Part shown: piece by piece, positions 28,842-37,212 of the stretch
Layout: every line of letters begins with the position of its first letter
Numbering within the stretch: the stretch's first letter is position 1
Assembly: GCF_030418305.1 (NCBI RefSeq)
Contig: NZ_JAUHPX010000001.1
Location: 639,157 to 703,156, forward strand
Direction of reading: 5' to 3'
Source: Demequina lignilytica
GTDB taxonomy: Bacteria; Actinomycetota; Actinomycetes; Actinomycetales; Demequinaceae
Length of the DNA: 64,000 nucleotides
Position numbers and translations under genes: made by a program
The notes under the pieces: generated by a model
What the model saw: only the letters and a program-made list of their open reading frames with translations
Told to the model about the DNA's origin: nothing
Database searches by the model: none

Positions 28842-29842
28842 CAGCCGACCTCGGCCTTGCGGGGACGCGACAGGAGCGTCTCCACCACGGTCGACGGCGG
28901 CACCTCGCCGGAGAGCATCCGCACCACGCCGTCGCAGATGGGGACCTCGACGCCCGCGGAGGCCGCGAGCTCGCGGATCGACTGCGCGGTCTTCACGCCC
29001 TCGGCCGTGCCACGGGTCAGGGTGATGGCCTCCTCGAGCGAGGCACCGCGCCCGATGTGCGCGCCCAGCGTGTGGTTGCGGGACAGCGGCGACGCGCACG
29101 TGGCGATGAGGTCGCCCATCCCCGCCAGCCCCGAGAAGGTCTCCGGACGAGCACCCAGCGCGAGACCGAGCCGGGTGATCTCCGCGAGCCCGCGGGTGAT
29201 CACCGTCGCGGTCGTGTTGTGCCCGTAGCCCAGGCCGTCCGCGACGCCCACGCCGACCGCGATGACGTTCTTGTAGGCGCCGCTGAGCTCCACGCCGACC
29301 ACGTCGGCGTTGGTGTAGGGACGGAAGTACGACGACGCCGTGGCGGCGGCCACGCGCTCGGCCGCCTCGGTGCTCGTCGACGCCACGACCGTCGCGGTCG
29401 GCTGCCGCTCGGCGATCTCGCGCGCGAGATTCGGTCCCGACACCACCGTCACACGGTCGTCGGGCAGGCCCCACACCTCGGAGATCACCTGCGACATCCG
29501 CTCGTGCGTGCCGAGCTCGATGCCCTTCATGAGCGACACCGCGAGAGCGTGGTCCGCGAGCAGCGGGCGGAAGGGCTCGAGGATCGCTCGCGCCCGTTGC
29601 GACGGCACCGCGATCACCACGAGCTCCGCGTCCGCGAGCGCCTCCGTCGCATCCGTGGTCGCGTGGATCCCGGCGGGCAGCTCGATGCCGGGCAGCGACG
29701 TGTCGTGGCGACGCTCGTCACGCACCGCACGGATCACCGCCTCGTCGCGGCCCCACAGGGTGACGTCGGTGCCCGCGTCCGCGAGGACGGCGGCGAAGGT
29801 GGTGCCCCAGGCGCCGGCGCCGAGCACCGCGGCGCGGGTCAC
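28841..29842 (-). CDS. gpsA: glycerol-3-phosphate dehydrogenase [NAD(P)+]
   Basis: Reduces dihydroxyacetone phosphate to glycerol-3-phosphate for phospholipid synthesis. It has 333 residues from a GTG that overlaps the upstream stop (GTGA). VLGAGAWGTTFAAVLA is the dinucleotide-binding motif. VSLMKGIE, SGPNLAREIA and GVELSGAYKNVIAVGVGVADGLGYGHNT are the substrate-site motifs. It lies between plsC and ddl. Confidence 0.96.
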   Translation of the reverse strand: MTRAAVLGAGAWGTTFAAVLADAGTDVTLWGRDEAVIRAVRDERRHDTSLPGIELPAGIHATTDATEALADAELVVIAVPSQRARAILEPFRPLLADHALAVSLMKGIELGTHERMSQVISEVWGLPDDRVTVVSGPNLAREIAERQPTATVVASTSTEAAERVAAATASSYFRPYTNADVVGVELSGAYKNVIAVGVGVADGLGYGHNTTATVITRGLAEITRLGLALGARPETFSGLAGMGDLIATCASPLSRNHTLGAHIGRGASLEEAITLTRGTAEGVKTAQSIRELAASAGVEVPICDGVVRMLSGEVPPSTVVETLLSRPRKAEVG

Positions 29843-30564
29843 CGCTTCTCCCCCTGCGCCCGCATGTCGTAGGGCTTCTCGGGCGGCGTCTCGCCTCGGA
29901 TCTCCGCGACCATGCTCGTCAGCGTAGCCATGATGCGGTCCGTCGCGGCGCGCAGCGTCTCGGTGTCGACCTTCCCGCCGGCCACCCGGGCGCGGAGCTC
30001 GTCGAGGTCGACGGGCGGGCCGGCGACCACCGTGATGGTCTTGCGCGGGAACGGGTGCGGCACCTTCTCGTAGCGCCCGAGCAGCCGATGCGCGCCCCAC
30101 TGGGCGACGGGGATCACGGGCACGCCGGTCTCGAGCGCCATGCGCGCGACGCCGGTGCGGCCCGCCATCGGCCAGAGGTCGGGATCGCGGGTGAGCGTGC
30201 CCTCCGGGAACATCGCGATCATGTCGCCCCGCTCGAGCACCTCGACGCCCTTGTCCACGGCCTCCTTGGCGCGCGACGTGCCGCGGTACACCGGGATCTG
30301 GTCGAAGCCGCGCAGCGCCGCCCCGATCACGGGGGCGGAGAACAGCGACGACTTGGCGAGGAACCGCACCACCTGCCCGTTGTTGTAGAGGAAGTGCGCG
30401 AGCGTGATGGGATCCGCGTACGTCACGTGGTTGGACACGGCGATGTAGCCCGTGTCCGACGGGAGGTGCTCGGCGCCGTGCCAGTCCTTGCGGGTCACGG
30501 ACGTCATCAGCGCCTGGAGCGGTCTCGCGGCGTTGCGATAGAACCGGCTGGGTGCGGTGGCCAT
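29839..30564 (-). CDS. plsC: 1-acylglycerol-3-phosphate O-acyltransferase
   Basis: Membrane-associated acyltransferase that makes phosphatidic acid. The 241-residue product shows the PlsC motifs: VSNHVTYADP (the HX4D catalytic motif), FDQIPVYRG, FPEGTLTRD and VPVIPVAQWG. It starts just after murA and overlaps gpsA by four bases. The murA-plsC-gpsA-ddl order ties lipid and wall synthesis together. Confidence 0.92.
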   Translation of the reverse strand: MATAPSRFYRNAARPLQALMTSVTRKDWHGAEHLPSDTGYIAVSNHVTYADPITLAHFLYNNGQVVRFLAKSSLFSAPVIGAALRGFDQIPVYRGTSRAKEAVDKGVEVLERGDMIAMFPEGTLTRDPDLWPMAGRTGVARMALETGVPVIPVAQWGAHRLLGRYEKVPHPFPRKTITVVAGPPVDLDELRARVAGGKVDTETLRAATDRIMATLTSMVAEIRGETPPEKPYDMRAQGEKR

Positions 30565-30568
30565 GCGG

Positions 30569-31879
30569 CTACTCGACCTCCGCCCCGAGCGCGGCGAGCT
30601 TCCCGCGGAAGCTCTCGTACCCGCGGTCGATGATGCCGATGCCGCGCACGGTCGAGGTCCCCTCCGCCGCGAGGGCCGCGATCAGGTGGGAGAACCCGCC
30701 CCGGAGGTCGGGCACCTCGATGTCGGCCGCCGCGAGCGGCGTGGGCCCGGAGATCACCGCGGAGTGCTTGAAGTTGCGGGCGCCGAACCGGCAGGCGCGA
30801 TCCCCGAGGCACTCTCGGAACAGCTGCACGTGTGCGCCCATCTGGTTGAGCGCCTGCGTGAAGCCGAAGCGCTGCTCGTAGACCGTCTCGTGGACGATGC
30901 TGAGGCCCTTGGCCTGCGTGAGCGCCACCACGAGCGGCTGCTGCCAGTCCGTCATGAAGCCGGGGTGCACATCCGTCTGCAGCGCGATCGACCGGAGGTC
31001 GCCGCCCGGGTGGTAGAACCGGATGCCGTCCCGCACCACGTCGAACTCGCCGCCCACCTTGCGGAACACGTTGAGGAACATGCCCATGGTGCGCTGCTGG
31101 GCGCCGTGGACGAAGATGTCGCCCTTGGTCGCGAGCGCCGCGGACGCCCAGGAGCCGACCTCGATGCGATCGGTGAGCGAGAAGTGGTCGTAGCCGTGGA
31201 GGCGCTTGACGCCCTCGATGGTGATCGAGCGGTCCGTGTCGACCGAGATGATCGCGCCCATCTTCTGGAGCGTGTCGATCAAGTCCTTGATCTCCGGCTC
31301 GACGGCCGCGCCCTCGAGGTGGGTGATGCCCTCGGCCATCACGGCGGTCAGCAGCAGCTGCTCGGTCGCCCCGACGGACGGGTACGAGAGCTTGTGCTTG
31401 ATGCCCTTCAGGCCGCTCGGCGCGGTGAGGTAGAGCCCGTCCTCCATCTGCTCGACGTGGGCGCCGAACTTGGTGAGGATCTCGAGGTGGAAGTCGATGG
31501 GCCGGTCGCCGATCCGGCACCCGCCCAGGTCGGGGATCACGGCGTGGCCGAGCCGGTGGAGCAGCGGCCCGCACAACAGGATCGGGATGCGCGAGGAGCC
31601 GGCGTGCGCCGCGATCTGCGCGGCGTCCGCCTTCACCAGCTCGCTGGTGTCCATGCCGAGCACGCCGGTCTCGACGTCGTAGTCGACGCCGACGCCGTGC
31701 AGCCGCAGCAGCGAGGACACCACCGCGACGTCGCGGATCTCGGGGACGTTGCGCAGGGTCGACGGAGTGCTGCCGAGCAGCGCCGCGACCATCGCCTTGG
31801 ACACGAAGTTCTTGGCCCCGCGGACGGTGATCTCGCCCGTGAGGGGGCGCCCGCCGGTGACCCGGATGGAATCGGTCAT
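30569..31879 (-). CDS. murA: UDP-N-acetylglucosamine 1-carboxyvinyltransferase
   Basis: First committed step of peptidoglycan synthesis, adding enolpyruvate from PEP to UDP-GlcNAc. The 436-residue product begins MTDSIRVTGGRPLTGEITVRGAKN. LGGCRIGDRPIDFH holds the active-site cysteine attacked by fosfomycin, where mycobacterial MurA has aspartate. The protein should therefore be of the fosfomycin-sensitive type (inference). ATG 31879 matches the family; the ATG four codons upstream (31891) is also in frame. Confidence 0.95.
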   Translation of the reverse strand: MTDSIRVTGGRPLTGEITVRGAKNFVSKAMVAALLGSTPSTLRNVPEIRDVAVVSSLLRLHGVGVDYDVETGVLGMDTSELVKADAAQIAAHAGSSRIPILLCGPLLHRLGHAVIPDLGGCRIGDRPIDFHLEILTKFGAHVEQMEDGLYLTAPSGLKGIKHKLSYPSVGATEQLLLTAVMAEGITHLEGAAVEPEIKDLIDTLQKMGAIISVDTDRSITIEGVKRLHGYDHFSLTDRIEVGSWASAALATKGDIFVHGAQQRTMGMFLNVFRKVGGEFDVVRDGIRFYHPGGDLRSIALQTDVHPGFMTDWQQPLVVALTQAKGLSIVHETVYEQRFGFTQALNQMGAHVQLFRECLGDRACRFGARNFKHSAVISGPTPLAAADIEVPDLRGGFSHLIAALAAEGTSTVRGIGIIDRGYESFRGKLAALGAEVE

Positions 31880-31938
31880 GGGGACCATCATCCCCTACTC
31901 GCGGCGGCCTCACGCATCGTCCGACGTAGACTCGCCGC

Positions 31939-32811
31939 GTGACCGCCGCCGCCATCTTCGCCGGGCTGAGCACGCTGGACATCGTCCAGCTGGTCGAGCG
32001 CCTGCCGGCGTCGAATCAGAAGGTCGCGGCCCTGGACTTCCTGGTCGCGGCCGGAGGGCCCGCCACGAACGCCGCGGTCGCGTTCGCGCGCTGCGGCGGC
32101 GCACCGGCCCTGGTCACCGCGCTCCCGCGCCACGACCTCAGCGCGCTCATCCGCGCGGACCTCGACCGGTGCGGCGTCCGGCTCGAGGCGGTCGCGGCGT
32201 ACGACGGCCCGCCCGTGACGGCCTCGATCATGGTGACGCGGGCGACCGGCGACCGCGCCGTGGTCTCGCCCAGCGGGATCGCGACCGCCGGCGGTGTGGC
32301 CGCCGAGCGCGAGACCCCGATCGACGGCATCGGGGCCGTGCTGGTCGACGGCTACTTCCCGGACGTGTCGCTGCCGATCGCGCGGCGCGCCCGCGACGCC
32401 GGCATCCCCGTGATCCTCGACGCCGGGTCGCACAAGCCGCACACCGATGAGGTGGTCGCCGCCTGCGACATCGCTGTGGTCTCGGATGACTTCGCGCCGC
32501 CCGGCACCGGCGGCGAGCCGTCGGCCGTGCTCGCCTACCTCGCCGGCCTCGGCGTCGCCACCGCCGTCATCACGCGCGGCGGCGGCTCCGTGCTGTTCTC
32601 GACGCCCGCATCGTCCGGCGAGGTCGAGGTCCCCCGGGTCTCGCCCGTGGTCGACACCCTCGGCGCGGGAGACTTCTTCCACGGCGCGCTGACGTGGCGC
32701 ATCGCGTCGCTGGGACGGGACGATGCGCGGCTCGCCGACGACATCGCGTTCGCCTCCGCGGTGGTCGCGGAGTCGCTCGGCAGCTTCGGCACCCGGGCCT
32801 GGCTGGCCTGA
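31939..32811 (+). CDS. PfkB-family carbohydrate kinase
   Basis: Ribokinase-like sugar kinase of 290 residues from a GTG start. FAGLSTLDIVQLV at the N-terminus, AAGGPATNAAVAFARCGG for sugar binding, and the signature DTLGAGDFFHGALTWRI with the catalytic Asp near the C-terminus. Substrate is not predictable. It diverges from murA across a 59-bp gap that carries one GGACGATGCG word. Two further copies lie inside the gene. Confidence 0.9.
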   Translation: MTAAAIFAGLSTLDIVQLVERLPASNQKVAALDFLVAAGGPATNAAVAFARCGGAPALVTALPRHDLSALIRADLDRCGVRLEAVAAYDGPPVTASIMVTRATGDRAVVSPSGIATAGGVAAERETPIDGIGAVLVDGYFPDVSLPIARRARDAGIPVILDAGSHKPHTDEVVAACDIAVVSDDFAPPGTGGEPSAVLAYLAGLGVATAVITRGGGSVLFSTPASSGEVEVPRVSPVVDTLGAGDFFHGALTWRIASLGRDDARLADDIAFASAVVAESLGSFGTRAWLA

Positions 32812-32823
32812 CCGGCGGCCGGC

Positions 32824-33465
32824 TCAGACGGACTCGGGGTGCATCTCGTCGAACGCGACGACCACGTCCGCCAGGTCGATCGTCGGGGCGACCAGCGCCG
32901 CGTTCGCGGCATCCACGCGATCCACCCACGCCACCGCCTCATCGAGCGTCCTCCCCGTCGTGACGCGCCGCTCGATGAGCCGTTCCCGCGCGCCCTCCCA
33001 CGACGCCTCGATGCCCCAGAGCTCGGCCAGGAGCGGTCGGACGGCCGCCCACGGCCCCTCGGGCAGCGCCAGGTAGTTGCCCTCGGTGATCACCACGCGC
33101 GCATCCGGGTGGATGAGCATCCGTGCGGGCACCACGTCGTGGCTCTCGCGGTCGTAGTCCGGCGCCCACTGGGCCATGCCCAACCCCGAGCGCACCTGAC
33201 GCAGCAGCGCGACGTAGCCGTCGACGTCGAACGTGTCGGGCGCGCCCTTGCGGTCGGCGAGGCCCTGCGCGGCCAGCGTGGACGCGGACAGGTGGAAGCC
33301 GTCCATGGGCAGGTACGCCGCGGGCGTGCCGTAGGCGCCGAGCCGCCGCACGAGCGCGGTCGCCGCCGTCGACTTCCCGGAGCCCGGGATGCCCGCGATC
33401 CCGATCACCACGCGGCCGCCGCCCGCGGCGAGGGCGCGCGCCCGCTCGGCGAGCATCTTGATCAT
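32824..33465 (-). CDS. nucleoside/nucleotide kinase family protein (uridine kinase-like)
   Basis: P-loop kinase of 213 residues: Walker A GIAGIPGSGKSTAA, then YLPMDGFHLSASTL with the substrate-binding Asp-Gly-Phe-His, and APDYDRESHDVVPARMLI and VVITEGNYLALPEGPW. The pattern matches the PRK/uridine kinase/PanK superfamily, including proteins annotated as fructose or nucleoside kinases. The ATG overlaps the CPBP gene's stop (ATGA), indicating co-translation. Substrate unknown. Confidence 0.85.
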   Translation of the reverse strand: MIKMLAERARALAAGGGRVVIGIAGIPGSGKSTAATALVRRLGAYGTPAAYLPMDGFHLSASTLAAQGLADRKGAPDTFDVDGYVALLRQVRSGLGMAQWAPDYDRESHDVVPARMLIHPDARVVITEGNYLALPEGPWAAVRPLLAELWGIEASWEGARERLIERRVTTGRTLDEAVAWVDRVDAANAALVAPTIDLADVVVAFDEMHPESV

Positions 33466-34256
33466 GGCGCGGTCACGAAGATGTCCAGCAGCTCCGGATG
33501 GTGCGCGTGGACCAGCACGCCGAACACGACGGCGTCGAAGAGGAGGTGCACGGCCACAACGTACGGCAAGGACTTGGTCCGCGCGAAGATCCAGCCCTGC
33601 ACCAGCGCGAACGGGATGGTCAGCAGCGGCCCCCAGGACCGGTAGCCGAGCTCCCACAGGAAGCTGACGAAGACGACGGCCTGGAGCACGTTGGCGAGCG
33701 GCATCGGGAAGTGGCGGCGCAGCAGGGCGAAGACGACGCAGATGAAGAACAGCTCGTCCCACAGGCCCACCGCGTTGACGCCGACGAACAGCCGCGCGAT
33801 CTCTCCCCCGCTGTCCAGGTCCGGCCAGTTCGCGTAGACGCCCGAGGAGATGAAGTAGAACGGCAGGATCAGATAGCCCGCGAGCACCACGATCCCGAGG
33901 TAGATCCACATGGTCCGGGTCCATCGCTGGCCGGTGCCGATCGGGAACTGGATGGTCGACTCCTTGAAGACGAGCCGCGAGATCAGGGTCGGCACCAGGA
34001 CGGCCGCGCCGAGCGCGAGGGTGAAGCGCATCATCCCGGCGTCCGACAGGTCCGCCTTGAGGGAGATGGTGGAGATGATCACCTGGCCGAGCGCGATCAG
34101 CCCCAGGTCGCGGCCGAGCGCCCGATCGACGATCAGACCCAGCACCACGCCCGCCGCGAGCGGCACGTAGCCGAGCGGGCGCACGTGCACGGCGAACAGC
34201 AGCACCGCGGCGCCCACCACCAGGACGGCGGCGGCGACCCTCAGCGCGAACCTCAT
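33462..34256 (-). CDS. CPBP-family intramembrane protease-like protein
   Basis: A 264-residue polytopic membrane protein with about eight hydrophobic segments. The C-terminal region resembles the CPBP (Abi) family: GLWDELFFICVVFALLRRHF corresponds to the EExxxR motif, but the first Glu is replaced by Asp (DE). A final HLLFDAVVFGVL supplies the conserved His. Activity is therefore uncertain. It overlaps the downstream nucleoside kinase gene by four bases. Confidence 0.75.
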   Translation of the reverse strand: MRFALRVAAAVLVVGAAVLLFAVHVRPLGYVPLAAGVVLGLIVDRALGRDLGLIALGQVIISTISLKADLSDAGMMRFTLALGAAVLVPTLISRLVFKESTIQFPIGTGQRWTRTMWIYLGIVVLAGYLILPFYFISSGVYANWPDLDSGGEIARLFVGVNAVGLWDELFFICVVFALLRRHFPMPLANVLQAVVFVSFLWELGYRSWGPLLTIPFALVQGWIFARTKSLPYVVAVHLLFDAVVFGVLVHAHHPELLDIFVTAP

Positions 34257-34275
34257 GCAGGGACTATGCCAGATG

Positions 34276-34315
34276 CGTCGAGGCCCGCACCCCGGGCGGG
34301 GTGCGGGCCTCGACG
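34276..34315 (-). terminator. leuCD terminator, perfect 18-bp stem
   Basis: CGTCGAGGCCCGCACCCC pairs perfectly with GGGGTGCGGGCCTCGACG around a GGGC loop, 20 bp past the leuD stop. No U-tract follows, as is usual for actinobacterial hairpin terminators. The last base of the arm begins a GGACGATGCG word (34315-34324). Confidence 0.8.
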
Positions 34316-34334
34316 GACGATGCGCGGCGCGGGG

Positions 34335-34976
34335 TCAGGCGTCGACGGGACGCGCCGCCTCGATCTCGACCTTGGGCAGGGTCTTGGCCGGGAGCGTCTG
34401 CGGACGCCACGCGGCGCGGGTGCCCTCGAACGCCGTGATGTCCTCCTCGTGCTGGAGGGTCAGGCCGATGTCGTCGAGGCCCTCCATGAGGCGCCAACGG
34501 ACGTAGTCGTCGATCTCGAACGGGACCGTGAGCTCGCCGCAGGTGACCGTGCGGTCCTCGAGGGAGACCGTGATCTCCTTGCCGGGCTCGGTCTCGAGCA
34601 GCTTCCACAGCAGCTCGATGTTCTCCTGGGAGACGATGCCGGTCAGCAGGCCCTGCTTGCCCGAGTTGCCGCGGAAGATGTCCGCGAAGCGGGAGGCCAG
34701 CACCACCTTGAAGCCGTAGTCCTTCAGGGCCCACACGGCGTGCTCGCGCGAGGAGCCGGTGCCGAAGTCCGGGCCCGCGACCAGCACCGAGCCGTGCTTG
34801 TAGGCGTCCTGGTTGAGGATGAACTCCGAGTCGCCGCGCCAGGCGGCGAACAGGGCGTCGTCGAAGCCCGTCTTGGTGACGCGCTTGAGGTAGACCGCGG
34901 GGATGATCTGGTCCGTGTCGACGTTGGAGCGGCGCAGCGGGACGCCGACGCCGGTGTGGGTCGTGAACTTCTCCAT
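34335..34976 (-). CDS. leuD: 3-isopropylmalate dehydratase small subunit
   Basis: Small swivelling domain of isopropylmalate isomerase in leucine synthesis. It has 213 residues: [32 protein letters not shown] at the N-terminus, [17 protein letters not shown] (substrate loop) and [15 protein letters not shown]. It follows leuC by 16 bp and is terminated by an 18-bp hairpin. Confidence 0.97.
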   Translation of the reverse strand: MEKFTTHTGVGVPLRRSNVDTDQIIPAVYLKRVTKTGFDDALFAAWRGDSEFILNQDAYKHGSVLVAGPDFGTGSSREHAVWALKDYGFKVVLASRFADIFRGNSGKQGLLTGIVSQENIELLWKLLETEPGKEITVSLEDRTVTCGELTVPFEIDDYVRWRLMEGLDDIGLTLQHEEDITAFEGTRAAWRPQTLPAKTLPKVEIEAARPVDA

Positions 34977-34992
34977 GACTGTTCTCCTTGTC

Positions 34993-36417
34993 TCAGACCA
35001 GCGCCGCGGGGGCGTCGACCAGGTCGGCGGGGCTGGACAGCGTGCCGCGGACCGCGGTGGCGGCGGCGACCAGCGGCGACACCAGGTGGGTGCGGCCGCC
35101 CTTGCCCTGACGGCCCTCGAAGTTGCGGTTCGACGTGGACGCCGAGCGCTCCTGCGGCTTGAGCTGGTCCGGGTTCATGCCCAGGCACATCGAGCAGCCG
35201 GCGTTGCGCCACTCGGCGCCGAAGTCGAGGAAGACCCGGTCGAGGCCCTCGGCCTCGGCCTGCAGGCGCACGCGAGCCGAGCCGGGGACCACCAGGAAGC
35301 GAACGCCCTCGGCCTTGGTGCGGCCCTTGATCACGTCGGCGGCAGCGCGGAGGTCCTCGATGCGCCCGTTGGTGCAGGAGCCGAGGAAGACCGTGTCGAT
35401 GGCGATCTCGCGCAGCGGGGTGCCCGGGGTGAGGCCCATGTACTCGAGCGCGTTGGCGGCGGCCTCGCGGTCGACCTCGTCGGGGATGTCGGCGGGGTTG
35501 GGGACCGCGGCCGAGAGCGGCAGGCCCTGGCCCGGGTTGGTGCCCCAGGTGACGAACGGCTCGAGGTCGGCCGCGTCGAGGTTCACCTCGGTGTCGAAGG
35601 TGGCGTCGTCGTCGGTGACCAGGGTGCTCCAGTAGGCCACCGCATCGTCCCAGTCCTGGCCCTCGGGGGCGTGGGGACGGCCCTGCACGTAGTCGAAGGT
35701 GGTCTGGTCGGGGGCGATGATGCCGGCGCGGGCGCCCGCCTCGATCGACATGTTGCAGATGGTCATGCGCGCCTCCATGGAGAGCGCACGGATCGCGTCG
35801 CCGCGGTACTCGAGCACGTAGCCCTGGCCACCGCCGGTGCCGATCTTGGCGATGATCGCCAGGATGATGTCCTTCGCGGTGGAGCCCTCGGGCAGCTCGC
35901 CGTTCACGTTGATCGCCATGGTCTTGAAGGGCTTGAGCGGCAGCGTCTGCGTGGCGAGCACGTGCTCGACCTCCGAGGTGCCGATGCCGAAGGCCAACGA
36001 GCCGAACGCGCCGTGGGTCGAGGTGTGCGAGTCGCCGCAGACCACCGTCATGCCCGGCATGGTGAGGCCGAGCTGCGGGCCGACCACGTGGACCACGCCC
36101 TGGTCGGCGTCGCCCAGCGAGTGGATGCGGATGCCGAACTCCTCGGCGTTCTTGCGCAGCGTGTTGATCTGGACGCGCGAGGTCTCGTCCGCGATCGGCA
36201 GGTCGATGTCGAGCGTCGGGGTGTTGTGGTCCTCGGTCGCGATCGTGAGGTCCGGGCGACGGACCGGGCGACCGGCGAGGCGGAGGCCCTCGAACGCCTG
36301 CGGGCTGGTGACCTCGTGGCACATGTGGAGGTCGATGTAGATGAGGTCAGGGGCGCCGTCCTCCCCCTTGCGGACCAGGTGGCTGGCCCAGAGCTTCTCG
36401 GCGAGGGTGGTTCCCAT
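34993..36417 (-). CDS. leuC: 3-isopropylmalate dehydratase large subunit
   Basis: Carries the 4Fe-4S cluster of isopropylmalate isomerase. It has 474 residues from ATG 36417, preceded by [21 protein letters not shown] and [17 protein letters not shown] plus [11 protein letters not shown] supply the three cluster cysteines. It forms the leuCD operon and diverges from the IclR-type gene 54 bp away, which is expected to control it. Confidence 0.97.
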   Translation of the reverse strand: MGTTLAEKLWASHLVRKGEDGAPDLIYIDLHMCHEVTSPQAFEGLRLAGRPVRRPDLTIATEDHNTPTLDIDLPIADETSRVQINTLRKNAEEFGIRIHSLGDADQGVVHVVGPQLGLTMPGMTVVCGDSHTSTHGAFGSLAFGIGTSEVEHVLATQTLPLKPFKTMAINVNGELPEGSTAKDIILAIIAKIGTGGGQGYVLEYRGDAIRALSMEARMTICNMSIEAGARAGIIAPDQTTFDYVQGRPHAPEGQDWDDAVAYWSTLVTDDDATFDTEVNLDAADLEPFVTWGTNPGQGLPLSAAVPNPADIPDEVDREAAANALEYMGLTPGTPLREIAIDTVFLGSCTNGRIEDLRAAADVIKGRTKAEGVRFLVVPGSARVRLQAEAEGLDRVFLDFGAEWRNAGCSMCLGMNPDQLKPQERSASTSNRNFEGRQGKGGRTHLVSPLVAAATAVRGTLSSPADLVDAPAALV

Positions 36418-36435
36418 GGCGATCTCCTTGACCTG

Positions 36436-36465
36436 TCGACATCTCAGATATTGAGACGTTAGTAT
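36436..36465 (+). promoter_or_regulatory. iclR-type gene promoter with operator in its spacer
   Basis: -35 TCGACA (36436-36441) and -10 TAGTAT (36460-36465) are 18 bp apart. The ATG of the regulator lies 7 bases after the -10, so the transcript should be leaderless. The inverted repeat TCTCA-GATAT-TGAGA (36442-36456) fills the spacer, so protein bound there would block this promoter and could also act on leuC. Confidence 0.6.
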
Positions 36466-36471
36466 CGAACT

Positions 36472-37194
36472 ATGGACAATCATAGCGGAGTCGGCGTGAT
36501 CGACAAGGCCGCCGCCATCCTCGGTGCGCTCGAGAAGGGGCCCGCGACGCTCGCCGAGCTCGTCGCCTCCACCCATCTTGCGCGCCCGACCGTGCATCGG
36601 CTCGCGCTGGCGCTCGAGCACCACCACCTGGTGGGCCGCGACGTGAACGGCGCGTTCGTGCTCGGTCGCCGCTTCGCCCAGCTCGCGGCGACCGTGTCGG
36701 AGGACCGGCTGGTCTCCGCCGCGCAGCCCGTGCTGACCGTGCTGCGCGACCGCACGGGCGAGTCCGCGCAGCTCTACCGCCCCCACGGCGAGGAGCGCAT
36801 CTGCATCGCCTCCGCCGACCGCCCCGTCGGCCTGCGCGACTCCATCCCCGTGGGCACCACGATGACCATGACGGCGGGCTCGGCCGCGAAGGTGCTGCTG
36901 GCCTGGGCCGAGCCCGAGCGCATGCACCGCGGCCTCGCCCGCGCCCGCTTCACCGCCGCCGAGCTCGAGAAGGTCCGCAACCAGGGCTACGCCGACAGCT
37001 CCGGCGAGCGCGAGCCCGGCGTGTCCTCGGTCTCGGCTCCCGTGTGGGGAGCCGCCGGCACGGTCATCGCCGCGGTCTCGATCTCCGGGCCCGCCGAGCG
37101 GCTCACGTCCAACCCCGGCGCGATCCACGCCGGCGCGGTGGTCGACGCCGCCCGCCAGCTCACCGAGGTGCTGCAGCGCACCGTCATCGCCTGA
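36472..37194 (+). CDS. IclR-family regulator (NdgR/LtbR-like)
   Basis: A 240-residue regulator with an N-terminal winged helix ([30 protein letters not shown]) and a C-terminal IclR effector domain. Divergent placement beside leuCD is diagnostic of the NdgR/AreB/LtbR group, which controls leucine and related amino-acid synthesis in Streptomyces and Corynebacterium. The start is probably leaderless: TAGTAT is 7 bases upstream and there is no Shine-Dalgarno sequence. Autoregulation through the palindrome in its promoter is likely. Confidence 0.9.
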   Translation: MDNHSGVGVIDKAAAILGALEKGPATLAELVASTHLARPTVHRLALALEHHHLVGRDVNGAFVLGRRFAQLAATVSEDRLVSAAQPVLTVLRDRTGESAQLYRPHGEERICIASADRPVGLRDSIPVGTTMTMTAGSAAKVLLAWAEPERMHRGLARARFTAAELEKVRNQGYADSSGEREPGVSSVSAPVWGAAGTVIAAVSISGPAERLTSNPGAIHAGAVVDAARQLTEVLQRTVIA

Positions 37195-37212
37195 TCGGCC
37201 TCATCGCCCGGG

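Noticed and set aside
34993..37128. 711-codon version of leuC
   Set aside because: The extra N-terminal part is antisense to the IclR gene; ATG 36417 has AAGGAG and begins the family sequence.
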